A stretch of 64,000 nucleotides of DNA from Marinifilum sp. D737 (GTDB taxonomy: Bacteria > Bacteroidota > Bacteroidia > Bacteroidales > Marinifilaceae), in the NCBI RefSeq assembly GCF_026672275.1, contig NZ_JANQCD010000010.1, positions 62,001 through 126,000 of the forward strand. The letters run 5' to 3'. The position numbers and the translations under genes were made by a program. The notes beneath the pieces are model-generated. The model saw nothing but the letters and a program-made list of their open reading frames with translations. It made no database searches and was not told the DNA's origin. How positions within the stretch are numbered: the first letter of the stretch is position 1; the number at the start of each line of letters is the position of its first letter. Below are positions 28,462 to 37,460 of this stretch, piece by piece.

Positions 28462-28480
28462 CCCTCTCAAAATGTAACAT

Positions 28481-29152
28481 ATGAATTCAAATACAGATCA
28501 AAAGAACAAACTTCACACTACTAGTATTCTTGAAAACAATGAAATATCGCCAGGCGTTTATGTATTAAAATTCAAGAAAATTAAAGATTTTAAAGCAGGA
28601 CAATACCTTGGTTTGACAACCGATTTAAGCGTAACTCCCAGGTTATACACCATTGCAAGTGGCATTCAGGATGATGAAGTAAACATCCTGTATAACCTGA
28701 AAGATGATGGATGGCTTACCCCAAGACTAAGTGAGATAAAACCTGGAACAGAACTATTTGTTACTGATCCCGATGGTGATTTTATTGATGACTCATCTCC
28801 TGCATGGTGGATTGCATCAGGAACAGGAATTGCCCCCTTTTCATCTATGTTCCGATCAGGATTAAAAGAAAACAAAACACTTATTCATGGTGGCAGACAT
28901 TCTCATTCATTCTACTTTGAAAATGAATTCCTACCAGAAATGGGTGAAAATTATATTCGCTGTTGCTCACAAGAATCTGGTGATGGTTTGTATAGTGGAA
29001 GATTAACCCGATATTTGCAGGATATTCCAGAGCTCCCAAAAAAATGTAGATTCTTTTTATGTGGTAGCCCTGAAATGGTAGTTGAAGTTCGCGATTTGCT
29101 AATCAACCGAGGAGTTGAATACAATAAAATTGTGGCTGAGATCTACTTTTAA
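28481..29152 (+). CDS. Ferredoxin--NADP reductase-like flavoprotein
   Basis: This 223-residue cytosolic protein has an FAD-binding barrel with RLYTIASG (the RxYT/S motif that holds FAD) and an NAD(P)-binding half with SGTGIAPFSSMF and a C-terminal CGSPEMV, ending in an aromatic residue (IYF) as in bacterial FPR-type reductases. It moves electrons between NADPH and ferredoxin or flavodoxin. It is followed 18 bases later by rlmN; a radical-SAM enzyme needs such reduction, so the pair makes functional sense, though this link is inferred. Confidence 0.9.
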   Translation: MNSNTDQKNKLHTTSILENNEISPGVYVLKFKKIKDFKAGQYLGLTTDLSVTPRLYTIASGIQDDEVNILYNLKDDGWLTPRLSEIKPGTELFVTDPDGDFIDDSSPAWWIASGTGIAPFSSMFRSGLKENKTLIHGGRHSHSFYFENEFLPEMGENYIRCCSQESGDGLYSGRLTRYLQDIPELPKKCRFFLCGSPEMVVEVRDLLINRGVEYNKIVAEIYF

Positions 29153-29170
29153 TCTGATTAATACTGAAGA

Positions 29171-30214
29171 ATGGGGAAAGAGATTCTATTAGGAAAAAGT
29201 TTGAATGAATTAACTCAAGTAGTTAAAGATTTGGGGCTGCCAAAGTTTACTGCCAAACAAATTGCCGATTGGTTGTACAAAAAAGATGTAACGGAAATCG
29301 ATCAGATGACCAACTTATCTTTAAAGGCAAGAACTGCCTTAAAGGAAAAGTACGACTTTGGTACAACTGCATCAACCAAAGTACAAGAGTCGGTTGATGG
29401 CACAAAAAAATACCTTTACCCAACCAACCACGAGAATAAATTTATTGAAACGGCTTATATTCCGGATAACGACAGAAACACTTTATGTGTATCATCGCAG
29501 GTTGGATGTAAAATGGGATGTTTGTTTTGCATGACAGGTAAACAAGGATTCCAAGGACAATTGTCGAGTGGTGAAATCATTAATCAAATTCGAAGCCTAC
29601 CAGAAAGAGAGAAGCTTACCAATATCGTATACATGGGCATGGGCGAACCTCTTGATAATGTTCCTGAAGTTCTAAAGTCTCTTGAAATATTAACATCGGA
29701 TTACGGCATGGCGATGAGCCCAAGAAGAATTACCGTATCCACCATTGGTATCATTCCAGGAATGGTTGAGTTTCTGGATAATAGCGAATGTCATCTTGCA
29801 GTTAGTTTGCACTCTCCCTTCGACGATGAGAGAAAGAAATTAATGCCAGTACAAAATGTTTACCCCATTAAGGATGTACTAAAAATCATTAAGGAATTCG
29901 ATTTTGGCAGACAAAGAAGAGTTTCATTCGAGTACATCATGTTCAAGGGGATTAACGATACTGCGCAACATGTAAAGGAACTTTGTAGAATTTTGGATGG
30001 TATCAAATGCCGAATCAACTTGATTCGCTTCCATCCTATTCCAAACACTCCTTTGGATGGATCCGATGATCAAACCATTGAATTTTTCAAAGATCAATTG
30101 AATAAAAAGGGAATTACAACTACAATTCGTAGATCAAGAGGTTTGGACATTTTCGCAGCCTGCGGTTTATTATCAACCAAAGAATTGGTAAAGCAACAAG
30201 AGAAAGATTTTTAA
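29171..30214 (+). CDS. rlmN: Dual-specificity 23S rRNA/tRNA adenine-C2 methyltransferase RlmN
   Basis: This 347-residue radical-SAM enzyme methylates A2503 of 23S rRNA (and A37 of some tRNAs in the family). The iron-sulfur motif CKMGCLFC with following MTGKQGFQG, the YMGMGEPLDN motif, SPRRITVSTIG and HLAVSLHS are all diagnostic. Near the C-terminus GLDIFAACGLLS contains the second catalytic cysteine. Full length with no visible damage. It shares a transcript with the reductase in front and ends at a bidirectional terminator. Confidence 0.97.
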   Translation: MGKEILLGKSLNELTQVVKDLGLPKFTAKQIADWLYKKDVTEIDQMTNLSLKARTALKEKYDFGTTASTKVQESVDGTKKYLYPTNHENKFIETAYIPDNDRNTLCVSSQVGCKMGCLFCMTGKQGFQGQLSSGEIINQIRSLPEREKLTNIVYMGMGEPLDNVPEVLKSLEILTSDYGMAMSPRRITVSTIGIIPGMVEFLDNSECHLAVSLHSPFDDERKKLMPVQNVYPIKDVLKIIKEFDFGRQRRVSFEYIMFKGINDTAQHVKELCRILDGIKCRINLIRFHPIPNTPLDGSDDQTIEFFKDQLNKKGITTTIRRSRGLDIFAACGLLSTKELVKQQEKDF

Positions 30215-30234
30215 AACCTCAGAATATATAAAAC

Positions 30235-30266
30235 AAAAAATCCTGCCAATTGGCAGGATTTTTTTT
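30235..30266. terminator. Bidirectional terminator between rlmN and lacI-type gene
   Basis: The palindrome TCCTGCCAATTGGCAGGA at 30241-30258 is flanked by A6 on the left and T-run on the right, serving both convergent genes. Confidence 0.9.
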
Positions 30267-30284
30267 TATATCATTTACTGTATT

Positions 30285-31304
30285 TTATCTCTCACTGGAT
30301 GTTCTTACCAACAAGTCAGCATGAACTACAACTTCTTTCACATCCTTAGCTCCTGGCTTATCTTCCATTTGGTCAAACAAAAGCTTTGCAGCCTCTCGCC
30401 CAACTTGCTTAGGATTTTGATCCATAGTCGACATAGATGGCTCCATATAACGTGAACGACGGCTATTTGAAAATCCTACAACAGCAACTTCTTCCGGAAT
30501 CTTAAGACCCAATTCTTTTGCCGCAGTCATTGCTCCAATTGCCAATTCATCGTTAATTGCAAAGAAAGCATCTGGTCGGTTCGAACGCTTTAAAAGCTCC
30601 AATGAAGCATTCTTGGCATCTTCAACTGTAAAATCACATCTTGAAATCAAAGTTTCATCTATTTCCATGCCCTTCTCTTTCAAAGCCTTTTTGTAACCTC
30701 TCATACGGTTTCTACCAAAAAGCATATATTCGGGACCTGTTAAAAATGCAATTCTCTTGGCTCCCCCTTCAATAAGGTGAGTTACTGCTGCATGAGCTGC
30801 TGCAGCATCATCGGCCACAACTTTTGAAACCTCAAGTTCCTTTGATGTTCTATCGAAAAGCACCATCGGCACGCCCATATCCTGAATTTTATGAATATGA
30901 TCGTATGTATTTGTCGCACGTGATAAAGAAAGGATAATTCCATCCATTCTCATATTTAGAAATCCGTTTACGTTCTTCTCTTCTTTTTCCATTTTTTCAT
31001 TCGAAGAACTCACGAATACCTGGTATCCAAATTCGTCAGCAACCTGTTCAATTCCTTTTACAACCGATGCGTAAAAAGAACTTACAATCTGTGGCACAAC
31101 AACCCCAATAGTATTCGACTTTTGAGTTTTTAAAGCAACAGCCAATGGATTTGGTTGGTACTTCAACTCTTTAGCCAATTTCTGAACAGCCTCTCTTGTT
31201 TGCAAACTGATTTCAGGATTGTTTTTTAAAGCTCGGGATACAGTTGAAACAGAAATGTTTAATTTTTCTGCAATGTCCTTAATGGTTACAGGTTTATTTG
31301 CCAT
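30285..31304 (-). CDS. LacI family transcriptional regulator
   Basis: This 339-residue protein has a LacI helix-turn-helix at its start (VTIKDIAEKLNISVSTVSRALKNNPEIS), a hinge helix (PNPLAVALKTQKS) and a periplasmic-binding-protein-like sensing domain from about residue 62 (TIGVVVPQIVSSFYASVVKGIE) to the end. It likely responds to a sugar. It stands alone, with an aldehyde dehydrogenase gene 396 bases upstream on the same strand. A 17-base inverted repeat at 31345-31361 in its leader suggests autoregulation. Confidence 0.94.
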   Translation of the reverse strand: MANKPVTIKDIAEKLNISVSTVSRALKNNPEISLQTREAVQKLAKELKYQPNPLAVALKTQKSNTIGVVVPQIVSSFYASVVKGIEQVADEFGYQVFVSSSNEKMEKEEKNVNGFLNMRMDGIILSLSRATNTYDHIHKIQDMGVPMVLFDRTSKELEVSKVVADDAAAAHAAVTHLIEGGAKRIAFLTGPEYMLFGRNRMRGYKKALKEKGMEIDETLISRCDFTVEDAKNASLELLKRSNRPDAFFAINDELAIGAMTAAKELGLKIPEEVAVVGFSNSRRSRYMEPSMSTMDQNPKQVGREAAKLLFDQMEDKPGAKDVKEVVVHADLLVRTSSER

Positions 31305-31344
31305 AGTACAAATTTTAATCTTATTTCAATAAATCAGATAAGGT

Positions 31345-31361
31345 GTCATTAATATAATGAC
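31345..31361 (-). promoter_or_regulatory. Operator-like inverted repeat in the LacI-type leader
   Basis: GTCATTA-ATA-TAATGAC is a perfect 7-3-7 inverted repeat 40 bases upstream of the start codon and just downstream of the predicted transcription start, a position from which a repressor could block elongation. Confidence 0.5.
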
Positions 31362-31386
31362 TTTTATCAGTTTATCCAATAACACA

Positions 31387-31394
31387 CAAAGATA
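31387..31394 (-). promoter_or_regulatory. -7 box of the LacI-type gene
   Basis: TATCTTTG on the minus strand fits TAnnTTTG. I see no convincing -33 TTTG at the usual distance, so this is weaker than the promoter at 9484-9515. Confidence 0.45.
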
Positions 31395-31700
31395 GTATAA
31401 TTTAATTAGGAGATGTATTTGCTTACGCACTTTTTCACCCAATTTACCTAGGTGTTTTCACTCATTACTCAACATATAATGATGGATTAACACTAATTTA
31501 ACCTTAGAATTCATTTTCTCCAAAACATACAATAATCTTAGTTCTCAGAGATTACTTTTAAATTATCAAACTCGGAATAGTACATGTTATGATGAAAGAT
31601 ACCATCATAATATTCTCCATAAACTATTACTAACTGGTAGGAAAATTGATTAACGCATTAAATCTTTAAATAATTTCAAAATGCGATTTAACCCACACTC

Positions 31701-33092
31701 CTAAATCTTACTTGATTTGATTACCATCAATTTTTCTCTTGTCATTTCGTGCATTGAATAAGGAATTCCACCAACCCCAATTCCTGAAGCATCTCTTCCT
31801 CCAAATGGCATCCAATCCACACGAAAAGCAGTATGATCATTAACGGTTACCGTTGCAGCATTGAACTGATTTACCGCATTCAAAGCTTTATCGATATCAG
31901 AGGTAAATACTGCCGACTGAAATGCCAATGGCAATGAATTCGACAAATCAATTGCCTCTTGCATGTCATTATAGCTGTAAACACAAATTACAGGTCCGAA
32001 CACCTCCAATTTCGATACTTTAGAAGTTTGACAAGCATTCAGCAACACCGTTGGTTCATAGCAAGTATCGGAAATCTTATTCCCTCCGCATAACAATTTG
32101 GCTCCATCAGCTACTGCCTCTTTTACCCACTGGTCAACACGGTCAACCTCGTAAGTTTCGATTAGTGGTCCTACTTCTGTTTGAGGATCCAAAGGATCTC
32201 CCACTTTCAAGTTTTTAGCAATATTAACCAATTGATCGCAGAACTGATCTACAACTCTTTCCTGAACAAAAACGCGCTGTACCGACACACAAACCTGGCC
32301 TGCATGATAAAATCCACCTTTGGCCAAAGCTGGAATCGCCTCCTCCATATTGGCATCCGATTCTACAATAACAGGTGCCGATCCTCCATGCTCCAAGGCA
32401 CATCGTGTTCCTGCAGCCAATTTCGAACGCAAGCTCCAACCCACCTCTGCAGAACCAATAAAAGACAGATAATTCACTCGCTCATCCTTCACCAAATTTT
32501 CTGCATTGTTTCTGTCGCAAACCACTACCTCGGCCCAATCAGCTGGCAAACCTGCTTCCTTCATCATGTTCACCAATTCGATTGCCGACATTGGTGTACT
32601 TGTGGCAGGTTTAATTAACACAGGACAACCTACTGCAAAAGCCGGAATTACCTGGTGAACCGCAAGATTCAACGGATGATTAAATGCACTAATACTCAAA
32701 ACCACACCAATGGGTTCGCGCATGGTAAATCCCCAACGGTTTATCGATGCCGCAGTAGTTCCCATAGGGATCTGCTCACCTTTCATTTGCCCAATATGCT
32801 CTATTGCAAGCTGCACTCCATTTATAGCTCGCAAAATCTCAACCTTGCTATCCTGATATGGCTTACCTCCCTCGGCAGCGGCTATTTTGGTCAATTCCTC
32901 TACTCGCGTTTGCATAATGGCCTTGGTTTTCTCCAAAATCGCAATACGTTCATAAGGTTTTAACCATCTCGATTTATCCTGAAAAAGAGCGTATGCATTT
33001 GCTATTTTCTCTTCCACCTCTTGACTGTTGAGCAAAGGAATCTCCTTGATCAAACTGCCATCAAATGGTGAATTTACTTTTATTGTGTTCAT
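31701..33092 (-). CDS. NAD(P)-dependent aldehyde dehydrogenase
   Basis: This 463-residue protein is a full ALDH-fold enzyme. The N-terminal cofactor half has INRWGFTMREPIGVVLSISAFNHPLNL and KPATSTPMSA, the catalytic general base lies in LEHGGSAPVIV and the nucleophilic Cys in FYHAGQVCVSVQRV. The C-terminal bridging segment reads VNDHTAFRVDWMPFGGRDASGIG. It resembles the group of ALDHs that act on glyceraldehyde-phosphate, lactaldehyde or phosphonoacetaldehyde; the substrate cannot be fixed from sequence. It is monocistronic and divergent from an XRE-type repressor gene, 157 bases apart. Confidence 0.94.
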   Translation of the reverse strand: MNTIKVNSPFDGSLIKEIPLLNSQEVEEKIANAYALFQDKSRWLKPYERIAILEKTKAIMQTRVEELTKIAAAEGGKPYQDSKVEILRAINGVQLAIEHIGQMKGEQIPMGTTAASINRWGFTMREPIGVVLSISAFNHPLNLAVHQVIPAFAVGCPVLIKPATSTPMSAIELVNMMKEAGLPADWAEVVVCDRNNAENLVKDERVNYLSFIGSAEVGWSLRSKLAAGTRCALEHGGSAPVIVESDANMEEAIPALAKGGFYHAGQVCVSVQRVFVQERVVDQFCDQLVNIAKNLKVGDPLDPQTEVGPLIETYEVDRVDQWVKEAVADGAKLLCGGNKISDTCYEPTVLLNACQTSKVSKLEVFGPVICVYSYNDMQEAIDLSNSLPLAFQSAVFTSDIDKALNAVNQFNAATVTVNDHTAFRVDWMPFGGRDASGIGVGGIPYSMHEMTREKLMVIKSSKI

Positions 33093-33211
33093 AGTGTGTG
33101 TTTAAATTTTTGCCTACACAAAATACAAGTTTTTGTCCTGATTAAAGCTCATCATATCAATTTTTAAATGCTTTAATGCCATAAAATCGCTGTAGGAAAG
33201 CTTCAAAGCAC

Positions 33212-33219
33212 TACTTTTG
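33212..33219 (+). promoter_or_regulatory. -7 box of the XRE-S24 gene
   Basis: TACTTTTG fits TAnnTTTG and sits 31 bases before the ATG at 33250. It overlaps a TTG codon at 33217 that could be taken as a start, which supports the downstream ATG. Confidence 0.45.
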
Positions 33220-33249
33220 CTGTTCTCAAAATTTACACACAGAAATTTC

Positions 33250-33945
33250 ATGAAAAATCTAAATAAGAACCTTAAACATTTACGAATTAGAAAAAGACTA
33301 TCGCAAAGCAGACTTTCTGCTCGCATAGGAATTGGAGCCTCATCAATCAGCTCTTACGAACAAAGAAGAAGTACTCCCAAAATATCTACACTTTTAAAAT
33401 ACTCCGATTACTTCAACCGCAATCTTGATGAGTTGGTGAAATCGGATATTGAGCAAGCAGAGAAGGAAAAGAAGCAAGACACAAAAGGAGAAAACCTGAG
33501 AATTCTTCCCATTTTGGTGGATGAGAAGAACGACGAAATGATTTCCCTGGTTCCTGTTAAAGCTGCAGCCGGATATTTAAATGGCTACTCGGATGCTGAG
33601 TTCATTAGCGAGCTGCCAAACTTTAGAATGCCATTTGCCGAATTATCGGAAAACAAAACCTACCGTGCATTCCAAATTGAAGGAGAAAGTATGCTGCCAG
33701 TACCTGCAGGGTCGTACATTATTTGCGAGTATTTGCAAGATTGGGAATTGATTAAGGACAACACCAGCCATATTGTGGTGACTACCGATGATGGTATTGT
33801 GTACAAACGCGTGGTGAAAGATTTCGACAACAATCAACTGTTATTGAACTCTGATAACAAAGAATACCTATCCTTCGAAGTAAGCCTGAATCAAGTGGTA
33901 GAGGTATGGAAGGCATTGGGATTTGTGAGCTTTCAGTTGCCATAG
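33250..33945 (+). CDS. XRE-family repressor with S24/LexA-like C-terminal domain
   Basis: From the ATG at 33250 the protein has 231 residues. Residues about 1-65 are an XRE helix-turn-helix (LKHLRIRKRLSQSRLSARIGIGASSISSYEQRR). Residues about 100-231 are an S24 peptidase-like domain with the nucleophile Ser in EGESMLPV and the general-base Lys in VYKRVV. The linker has VKAAAGY, compatible with the Ala-Gly self-cleavage site of LexA/CI repressors. No phage genes are nearby, so it is more likely a host stress regulator than a prophage repressor. Targets unknown; the divergent aldehyde dehydrogenase gene is one candidate. Confidence 0.9.
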   Translation: MKNLNKNLKHLRIRKRLSQSRLSARIGIGASSISSYEQRRSTPKISTLLKYSDYFNRNLDELVKSDIEQAEKEKKQDTKGENLRILPILVDEKNDEMISLVPVKAAAGYLNGYSDAEFISELPNFRMPFAELSENKTYRAFQIEGESMLPVPAGSYIICEYLQDWELIKDNTSHIVVTTDDGIVYKRVVKDFDNNQLLLNSDNKEYLSFEVSLNQVVEVWKALGFVSFQLP

Positions 33946-33959
33946 TTTCTCGCAAACAT

Positions 33960-34053
33960 ATTTAACCACAAAGAGCACAAAGTAACACTAAGGAATGCTT
34001 TGTGTTACTTCGTGATTTCCTTCATTTACCTTTGTGGTAAAACTATTTACGAT
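33960..34053. repeat. Long imperfect inverted repeat with AACCACAAAG ends
   Basis: Outer arms AACCACAAAG near 33963 and CTTTGTGGT near 34032; inner arms CACAAAGTAACAC and GTGTTACTTCGTG pair with one mismatch. Related AACCACAAAG/CACAAAG strings recur near 35133 and 55450. Confidence 0.6.
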
Positions 34054-34161
34054 ATGTGTTTTTTTAAATGATAAATAGGATAAACTACAAACACAAAGGT
34101 GGTTCAAATCGTTTTTTTACCTACATTTGTTCGATTTTATTCATTCTAAATAAGAATAACA

Positions 34162-35118
34162 ATGAACTCAATTGCTTCTGCAAGTAATTACAAGGGCGTG
34201 CTTTACGCTATGGTCACTGCATTTTTATGGGGTTTTCTTCCCATTTTCCTTAAAGTGGCCCTTAAGGATATCGATCCCATCAGCATTGTATGGTTCCGAT
34301 TCTCTTTTGCCTTTTTGGTCTTGTTCATCTACTACCTGGTAACCGACCGAAAGCAGTTGAACATCATCAAACGCCCGCCTCTTTTGCTCATTATTGCAGC
34401 AATTGGCTTGGGCGTAAACTATATTGGTTTCTTAAAAGGATTGAATTATACCAGTCCGAGCAATGCACAAATTATTATACAAAGTGGCCCCATTATGCTG
34501 GCGCTGGCAGGAGTTCTATTCTTTAAAGAAAAACTGAACCTAAAACAGATGGTCGGTTTCGGAATTGCCGGCCTTGGTTTGTTCCTGTTCTATCGCACCC
34601 AATTGCAAACTTTCATTCACGATACCGATGCTTTTAACCTTGGCTTTTTCTGGGTTGAGCTGGCTGCCGTAACATGGGTACTGTATGCCGTTTTGCAGAA
34701 GAAACTGGTGCAGCAACATCCTGCACAGGTGCTGAATATGGTACTGTATGGTATTCCGGCTTTGATTTATACGCCTATGGCCGATTTTTCTGCTTTCCAG
34801 GGATTGGATTTTAAAACCTGGGCCATTGTGGTATTTCTTGGTATCAACACCTTGGTTGCTTACGGATCTATCGCCCTTGCATTTAAGTATACCGAGGCCT
34901 ACAAGGTTAGCATTATTGTAACGCTTAATCCAATTATTACCCTCATCACCATGTCGGTTCTTACCTATTTGCAGGTAAGTTGGATACAGCCCGAAAGCAT
35001 GACGCTTTACTCGCTAATTGGTGCAGTATTGGTAATTGGTGGTGCAGTAACTGCGGTGTTTTTCTCGAAAGCGAAGAAGGAAAAAGCGCTTGCTGTACAA
35101 AAAGAGGTGGCGAAGTAA
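34162..35118 (+). CDS. EamA/DMT family permease
   Basis: This 318-residue membrane protein has ten predicted helices in two EamA repeats (about residues 10-145 and 158-300). The first repeat begins GVLYAMVTAFLWGFLPIFLKVAL with the typical WF near helix 2 (IVWFRFSFAF), and the second has FFWVELAAVTWVLYAVLQKK. The family exports or imports small metabolites; the substrate is unknown. A -7-like TACATTTG lies at 34122-34129. Monocistronic. Confidence 0.93.
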   Translation: MNSIASASNYKGVLYAMVTAFLWGFLPIFLKVALKDIDPISIVWFRFSFAFLVLFIYYLVTDRKQLNIIKRPPLLLIIAAIGLGVNYIGFLKGLNYTSPSNAQIIIQSGPIMLALAGVLFFKEKLNLKQMVGFGIAGLGLFLFYRTQLQTFIHDTDAFNLGFFWVELAAVTWVLYAVLQKKLVQQHPAQVLNMVLYGIPALIYTPMADFSAFQGLDFKTWAIVVFLGINTLVAYGSIALAFKYTEAYKVSIIVTLNPIITLITMSVLTYLQVSWIQPESMTLYSLIGAVLVIGGAVTAVFFSKAKKEKALAVQKEVAK

Positions 35119-35452
35119 GGGTAAAAAGTTAAACCACTAAGGTGTTTCACAAAGGACACAAAGAGATTCACCTCATCCTATTCTTCTTCCCGATTCTCGG
35201 GATTAGAAGGAAACACCTATAATGATAATCACGCCACGAAGTGGCAGTTTAACACAGCCTCAGGCATCGCCTGAGGTTAAAGATAAAGTCTTCAGAGTTA
35301 CTTTTTTTGTGCAGACTGACCTCACCCCAACCCTCTCCTCAAGGAGAGGGAGCTAGCCGCTGCTGAATTCTTGGAATCTGGTCTGTTTGTTGTTTTCCTT
35401 CTCCTCAAAGAGAAGGTCCCGACAGGGGATGAGGAATACAATTGAATCCTAT
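35119..35452. repeat. Cluster of short inverted repeats
   Basis: A 334-base gap with no gene but at least four hairpins in a row: CCCGA-TTCT-CGGG-ATTAGAAG near 35190, GCCACGAAGTGGC near 35232, CCTCAGGCATCGCCTGAGG near 35260 and CCCTCTCCTCAAGGAGAGGG near 35330. It ends with a relative of the last (CCTTCTCCTCAAAGAGAAGG). Parts recur near 36455 (TCCCGACAGGG) and 43434 (CCCGAAATTCGGGATTAGAAG-like). Confidence 0.65.
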
Positions 35453-36331
35453 TTAAACATGATCCCGAGGCTCAATATGAATGGTAGCCGCAAATCCATA
35501 TTTTCTTTTGATTTCCTTCTCGATTTCAGTGGAAATATCGTGCCCGGTTTTTATGGACATATCGTGTGGCAGCTTGATATGGAAGGTAACCTCGGTATGG
35601 TCGCCATAAGAGTGGACGTGAAAATGATGCGGATCGATGGCATGTGGATAGATCTCCTCGCAAGTTTTCTTCAAGTCGTCCAGTAATTTCTGATCGGGGC
35701 TTTCTCCCAATATGGAATGAATGGAATCCCTGATAATTTCGTAGGCTGCATAGCCAATCATAAAGGCAACAATCATCCCCAGTGCACCATCAATCCACCA
35801 AAAATATTTCCCAACAAAAATACCGGCCAAAATCACAAATGATGATATGGCATCGCTACGATGGTGCCAGCCATCGGCCTTTAGCACTTTCGAATTGGTT
35901 TTGCGAGCACCGTAAAAGGCAAACTGCGCAAGGGCTTCCTTCACCACAACGGAAATAATCATTACCACAATGGCAATGGTTCCAAACTGCGACGATTCAC
36001 CATCTCTTAAGGTATGATAGGATTCTAATACAAAATCGAAAGCCACCAACAGCAATAGAATCCCAATGATAAAGGCACTAATTAAATCGGCCCTGCCGTG
36101 TCCGAAAGGATGATCATCGTCGGCAGGTTTTTTAGAAATTTTCGCCCCTATTAATACAATAACAGAGCTTAAACTATCAGACAAGGTATGCCAGGCATCC
36201 GCAATAATGGCAATGGATCCTGTAAGCAATCCGGCCCAATATTTTAAAATAAAGAGTACAATATTTCCTGCAATGGATAGCCAACCTTCTGTTTCGGCCC
36301 AATTCGATTTATTTAACTCAAATTTTTTCAT
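35453..36331 (-). CDS. Cation diffusion facilitator (CDF) metal transporter
   Basis: This 292-residue protein has about six membrane helices and a cytosolic C-terminal domain. The metal site residues are visible as IIADAWHTLSDSLSS (helix 2; His and Asp) and KADGWHHRSDAISS (helix 5; His and Asp), the His/Asp-rich pattern of zinc or iron CDF exporters. A conserved DHPFGHGRADL loop follows helix 2. The C-terminal part (HAIDPHHFHVHSYGDHTEVTFHI) is the His-rich metal-sensing dimer domain. It expels divalent cations by proton antiport. It ends inside the repeat-rich region. Confidence 0.94.
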   Translation of the reverse strand: MKKFELNKSNWAETEGWLSIAGNIVLFILKYWAGLLTGSIAIIADAWHTLSDSLSSVIVLIGAKISKKPADDDHPFGHGRADLISAFIIGILLLLVAFDFVLESYHTLRDGESSQFGTIAIVVMIISVVVKEALAQFAFYGARKTNSKVLKADGWHHRSDAISSFVILAGIFVGKYFWWIDGALGMIVAFMIGYAAYEIIRDSIHSILGESPDQKLLDDLKKTCEEIYPHAIDPHHFHVHSYGDHTEVTFHIKLPHDMSIKTGHDISTEIEKEIKRKYGFAATIHIEPRDHV

Positions 36332-36409
36332 ACGATCTGATAGTCAAAGTATCTAAAGTAATAATTTTATACCATTTCAAGTTGATTTTTTCCTTTTAGG
36401 GAACCGTAG

Positions 36410-36529
36410 CGGAGCGAAGCTCGTGAACACAATTGAAAATTGAGTTTAATGTGAACAAAATCCCGACAGGGAAAAGGGTGAAATAATCAATCTCCCGATG
36501 ATTTTCAACATTAAATACCAATCGGTATT
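36410..36529. repeat. Intergenic repeats incl. AATACC-AATC-GGTATT hairpin
   Basis: GGAGCGAAGCTCG-type dyad near 36413 and TCCCGACAGGG near 36462 resemble the cluster at 35119-35452. The 6-bp hairpin 36514-36529 overlaps the stop codon of the metallophosphatase gene on the minus strand. Confidence 0.5.
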
Positions 36530-37460
36530 AGACTAAATTCCCCTCTACTCTCATTAATTGTGAATTTGCCAATTTGCTTTGCTTTTTCTTATCGATATAA
36601 AAATCGATTCTTCCCAAGGCAATTCCGGCCCAACCAACCTGGTTGATAATTACCTCTTCCCCATCCAGGTTGTTCACTCGTTCTGGTTTCTCCAATAAGG
36701 TATGTGAGTGACCGCCTAAAATCACATCAACACCACGTGTATGCTTGGCAAATTCCATATCGCAATCTTCACCAATATTGCTGGTATGTCCCATGTGCGA
36801 AAGACAAACTACCAAATCGCAATTGTTCTCGTCTTTCAGGATTCGAACCATATCCTTAGCTACATCCACCGGATCGATATAGGTAATGGTTTCGCGGTTT
36901 TGAGGTTCTACATAAGCAGTAAGATCAACACCAAGACCAAAAACACCAATCTTAAGTTCTCCCTTTTCGAAAATCTGATAAGGAGGAATTTTGCCTTCCA
37001 AATCGGTACCGCTAAAATCGTAATTGGCATTTAGCAAAGGAAAATTACGGTTCTTTATCTGCGAAGTAATCCCCTTAATACCATTGTCGAACTCGTGGTT
37101 TCCAATATTACCGGCATCGTAACCAATTTTCGACATCAATTTGTATTCTGCCTCTCCTTTAAAGAAGTTAAAATATGGCGTTCCCTGATAAACATCACCA
37201 CAATCCAATAGCAAGACATGCTCCTCTTCTCTTCTTACCTTTTTCACCAAAGCATTTAGTCGGGCAAAACCTCCCAATCCACCATATTTTGGATCTTTTT
37301 TTGGAAATGGTTCAATGCGCGAATGCAAATCATTTGTATGCAATAAGGTAATTTTATGCTTGCTGTTCGAAGCTGCAAAAAGTGATTTGGTAAACAATCC
37401 ACTGCTTATAAATGCCCCGGTTAAACCCAATTTTGTAATAAATTCTCTTCTATTCCACAT
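36528..37460 (-). CDS. 5'-nucleotidase, metallophosphatase half (UshA N-terminal-like), Tat signal
   Basis: From the ATG at 37460 the protein has 310 residues. That start follows GGGAGG by six to seven bases and is preferred over an ATG five codons upstream (37475) that itself overlaps this Shine-Dalgarno. The N-terminus NRREFITKLG with a hydrophobic stretch is a Tat signal. The calcineurin-like metal-site motifs follow: LLHTNDLHS, DCGDVYQG, GNIGNHEFDNG, SHMGH and LGGHSHT. The nucleotide-binding C-terminal domain of UshA is missing here and is encoded by the upstream gene instead, which overlaps it by 11 bases. The two would together make a periplasmic nucleotidase. Confidence 0.92.
   Translation of the reverse strand: MWNRREFITKLGLTGAFISSGLFTKSLFAASNSKHKITLLHTNDLHSRIEPFPKKDPKYGGLGGFARLNALVKKVRREEEHVLLLDCGDVYQGTPYFNFFKGEAEYKLMSKIGYDAGNIGNHEFDNGIKGITSQIKNRNFPLLNANYDFSGTDLEGKIPPYQIFEKGELKIGVFGLGVDLTAYVEPQNRETITYIDPVDVAKDMVRILKDENNCDLVVCLSHMGHTSNIGEDCDMEFAKHTRGVDVILGGHSHTLLEKPERVNNLDGEEVIINQVGWAGIALGRIDFYIDKKKQSKLANSQLMRVEGNLV

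Larger units (their letters stand above)
31305..31700. other. Intergenic region upstream of the LacI-type gene
   Basis: A 396-base AT-rich stretch without a supported gene. It holds the LacI-type leader with operator-like repeat and a minus-strand -7 box. I see no clear terminator for the aldehyde dehydrogenase gene that ends at 31701. Confidence 0.6.

Noticed and set aside
32181-32618. 145-codon plus-strand frame
   Set aside because: Antisense to the aldehyde dehydrogenase; Cys/His-rich translation without family resemblance.
33250-33945. Prophage repressor
   Set aside because: No integrase, structural or lysis genes and no attachment-site repeats in the neighbourhood.
34101-34110. GGTTCAAATC, a tRNA T-loop-like string
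   Set aside because: No acceptor, anticodon or D-arm can be folded around it; it sits in an AT-rich promoter region.
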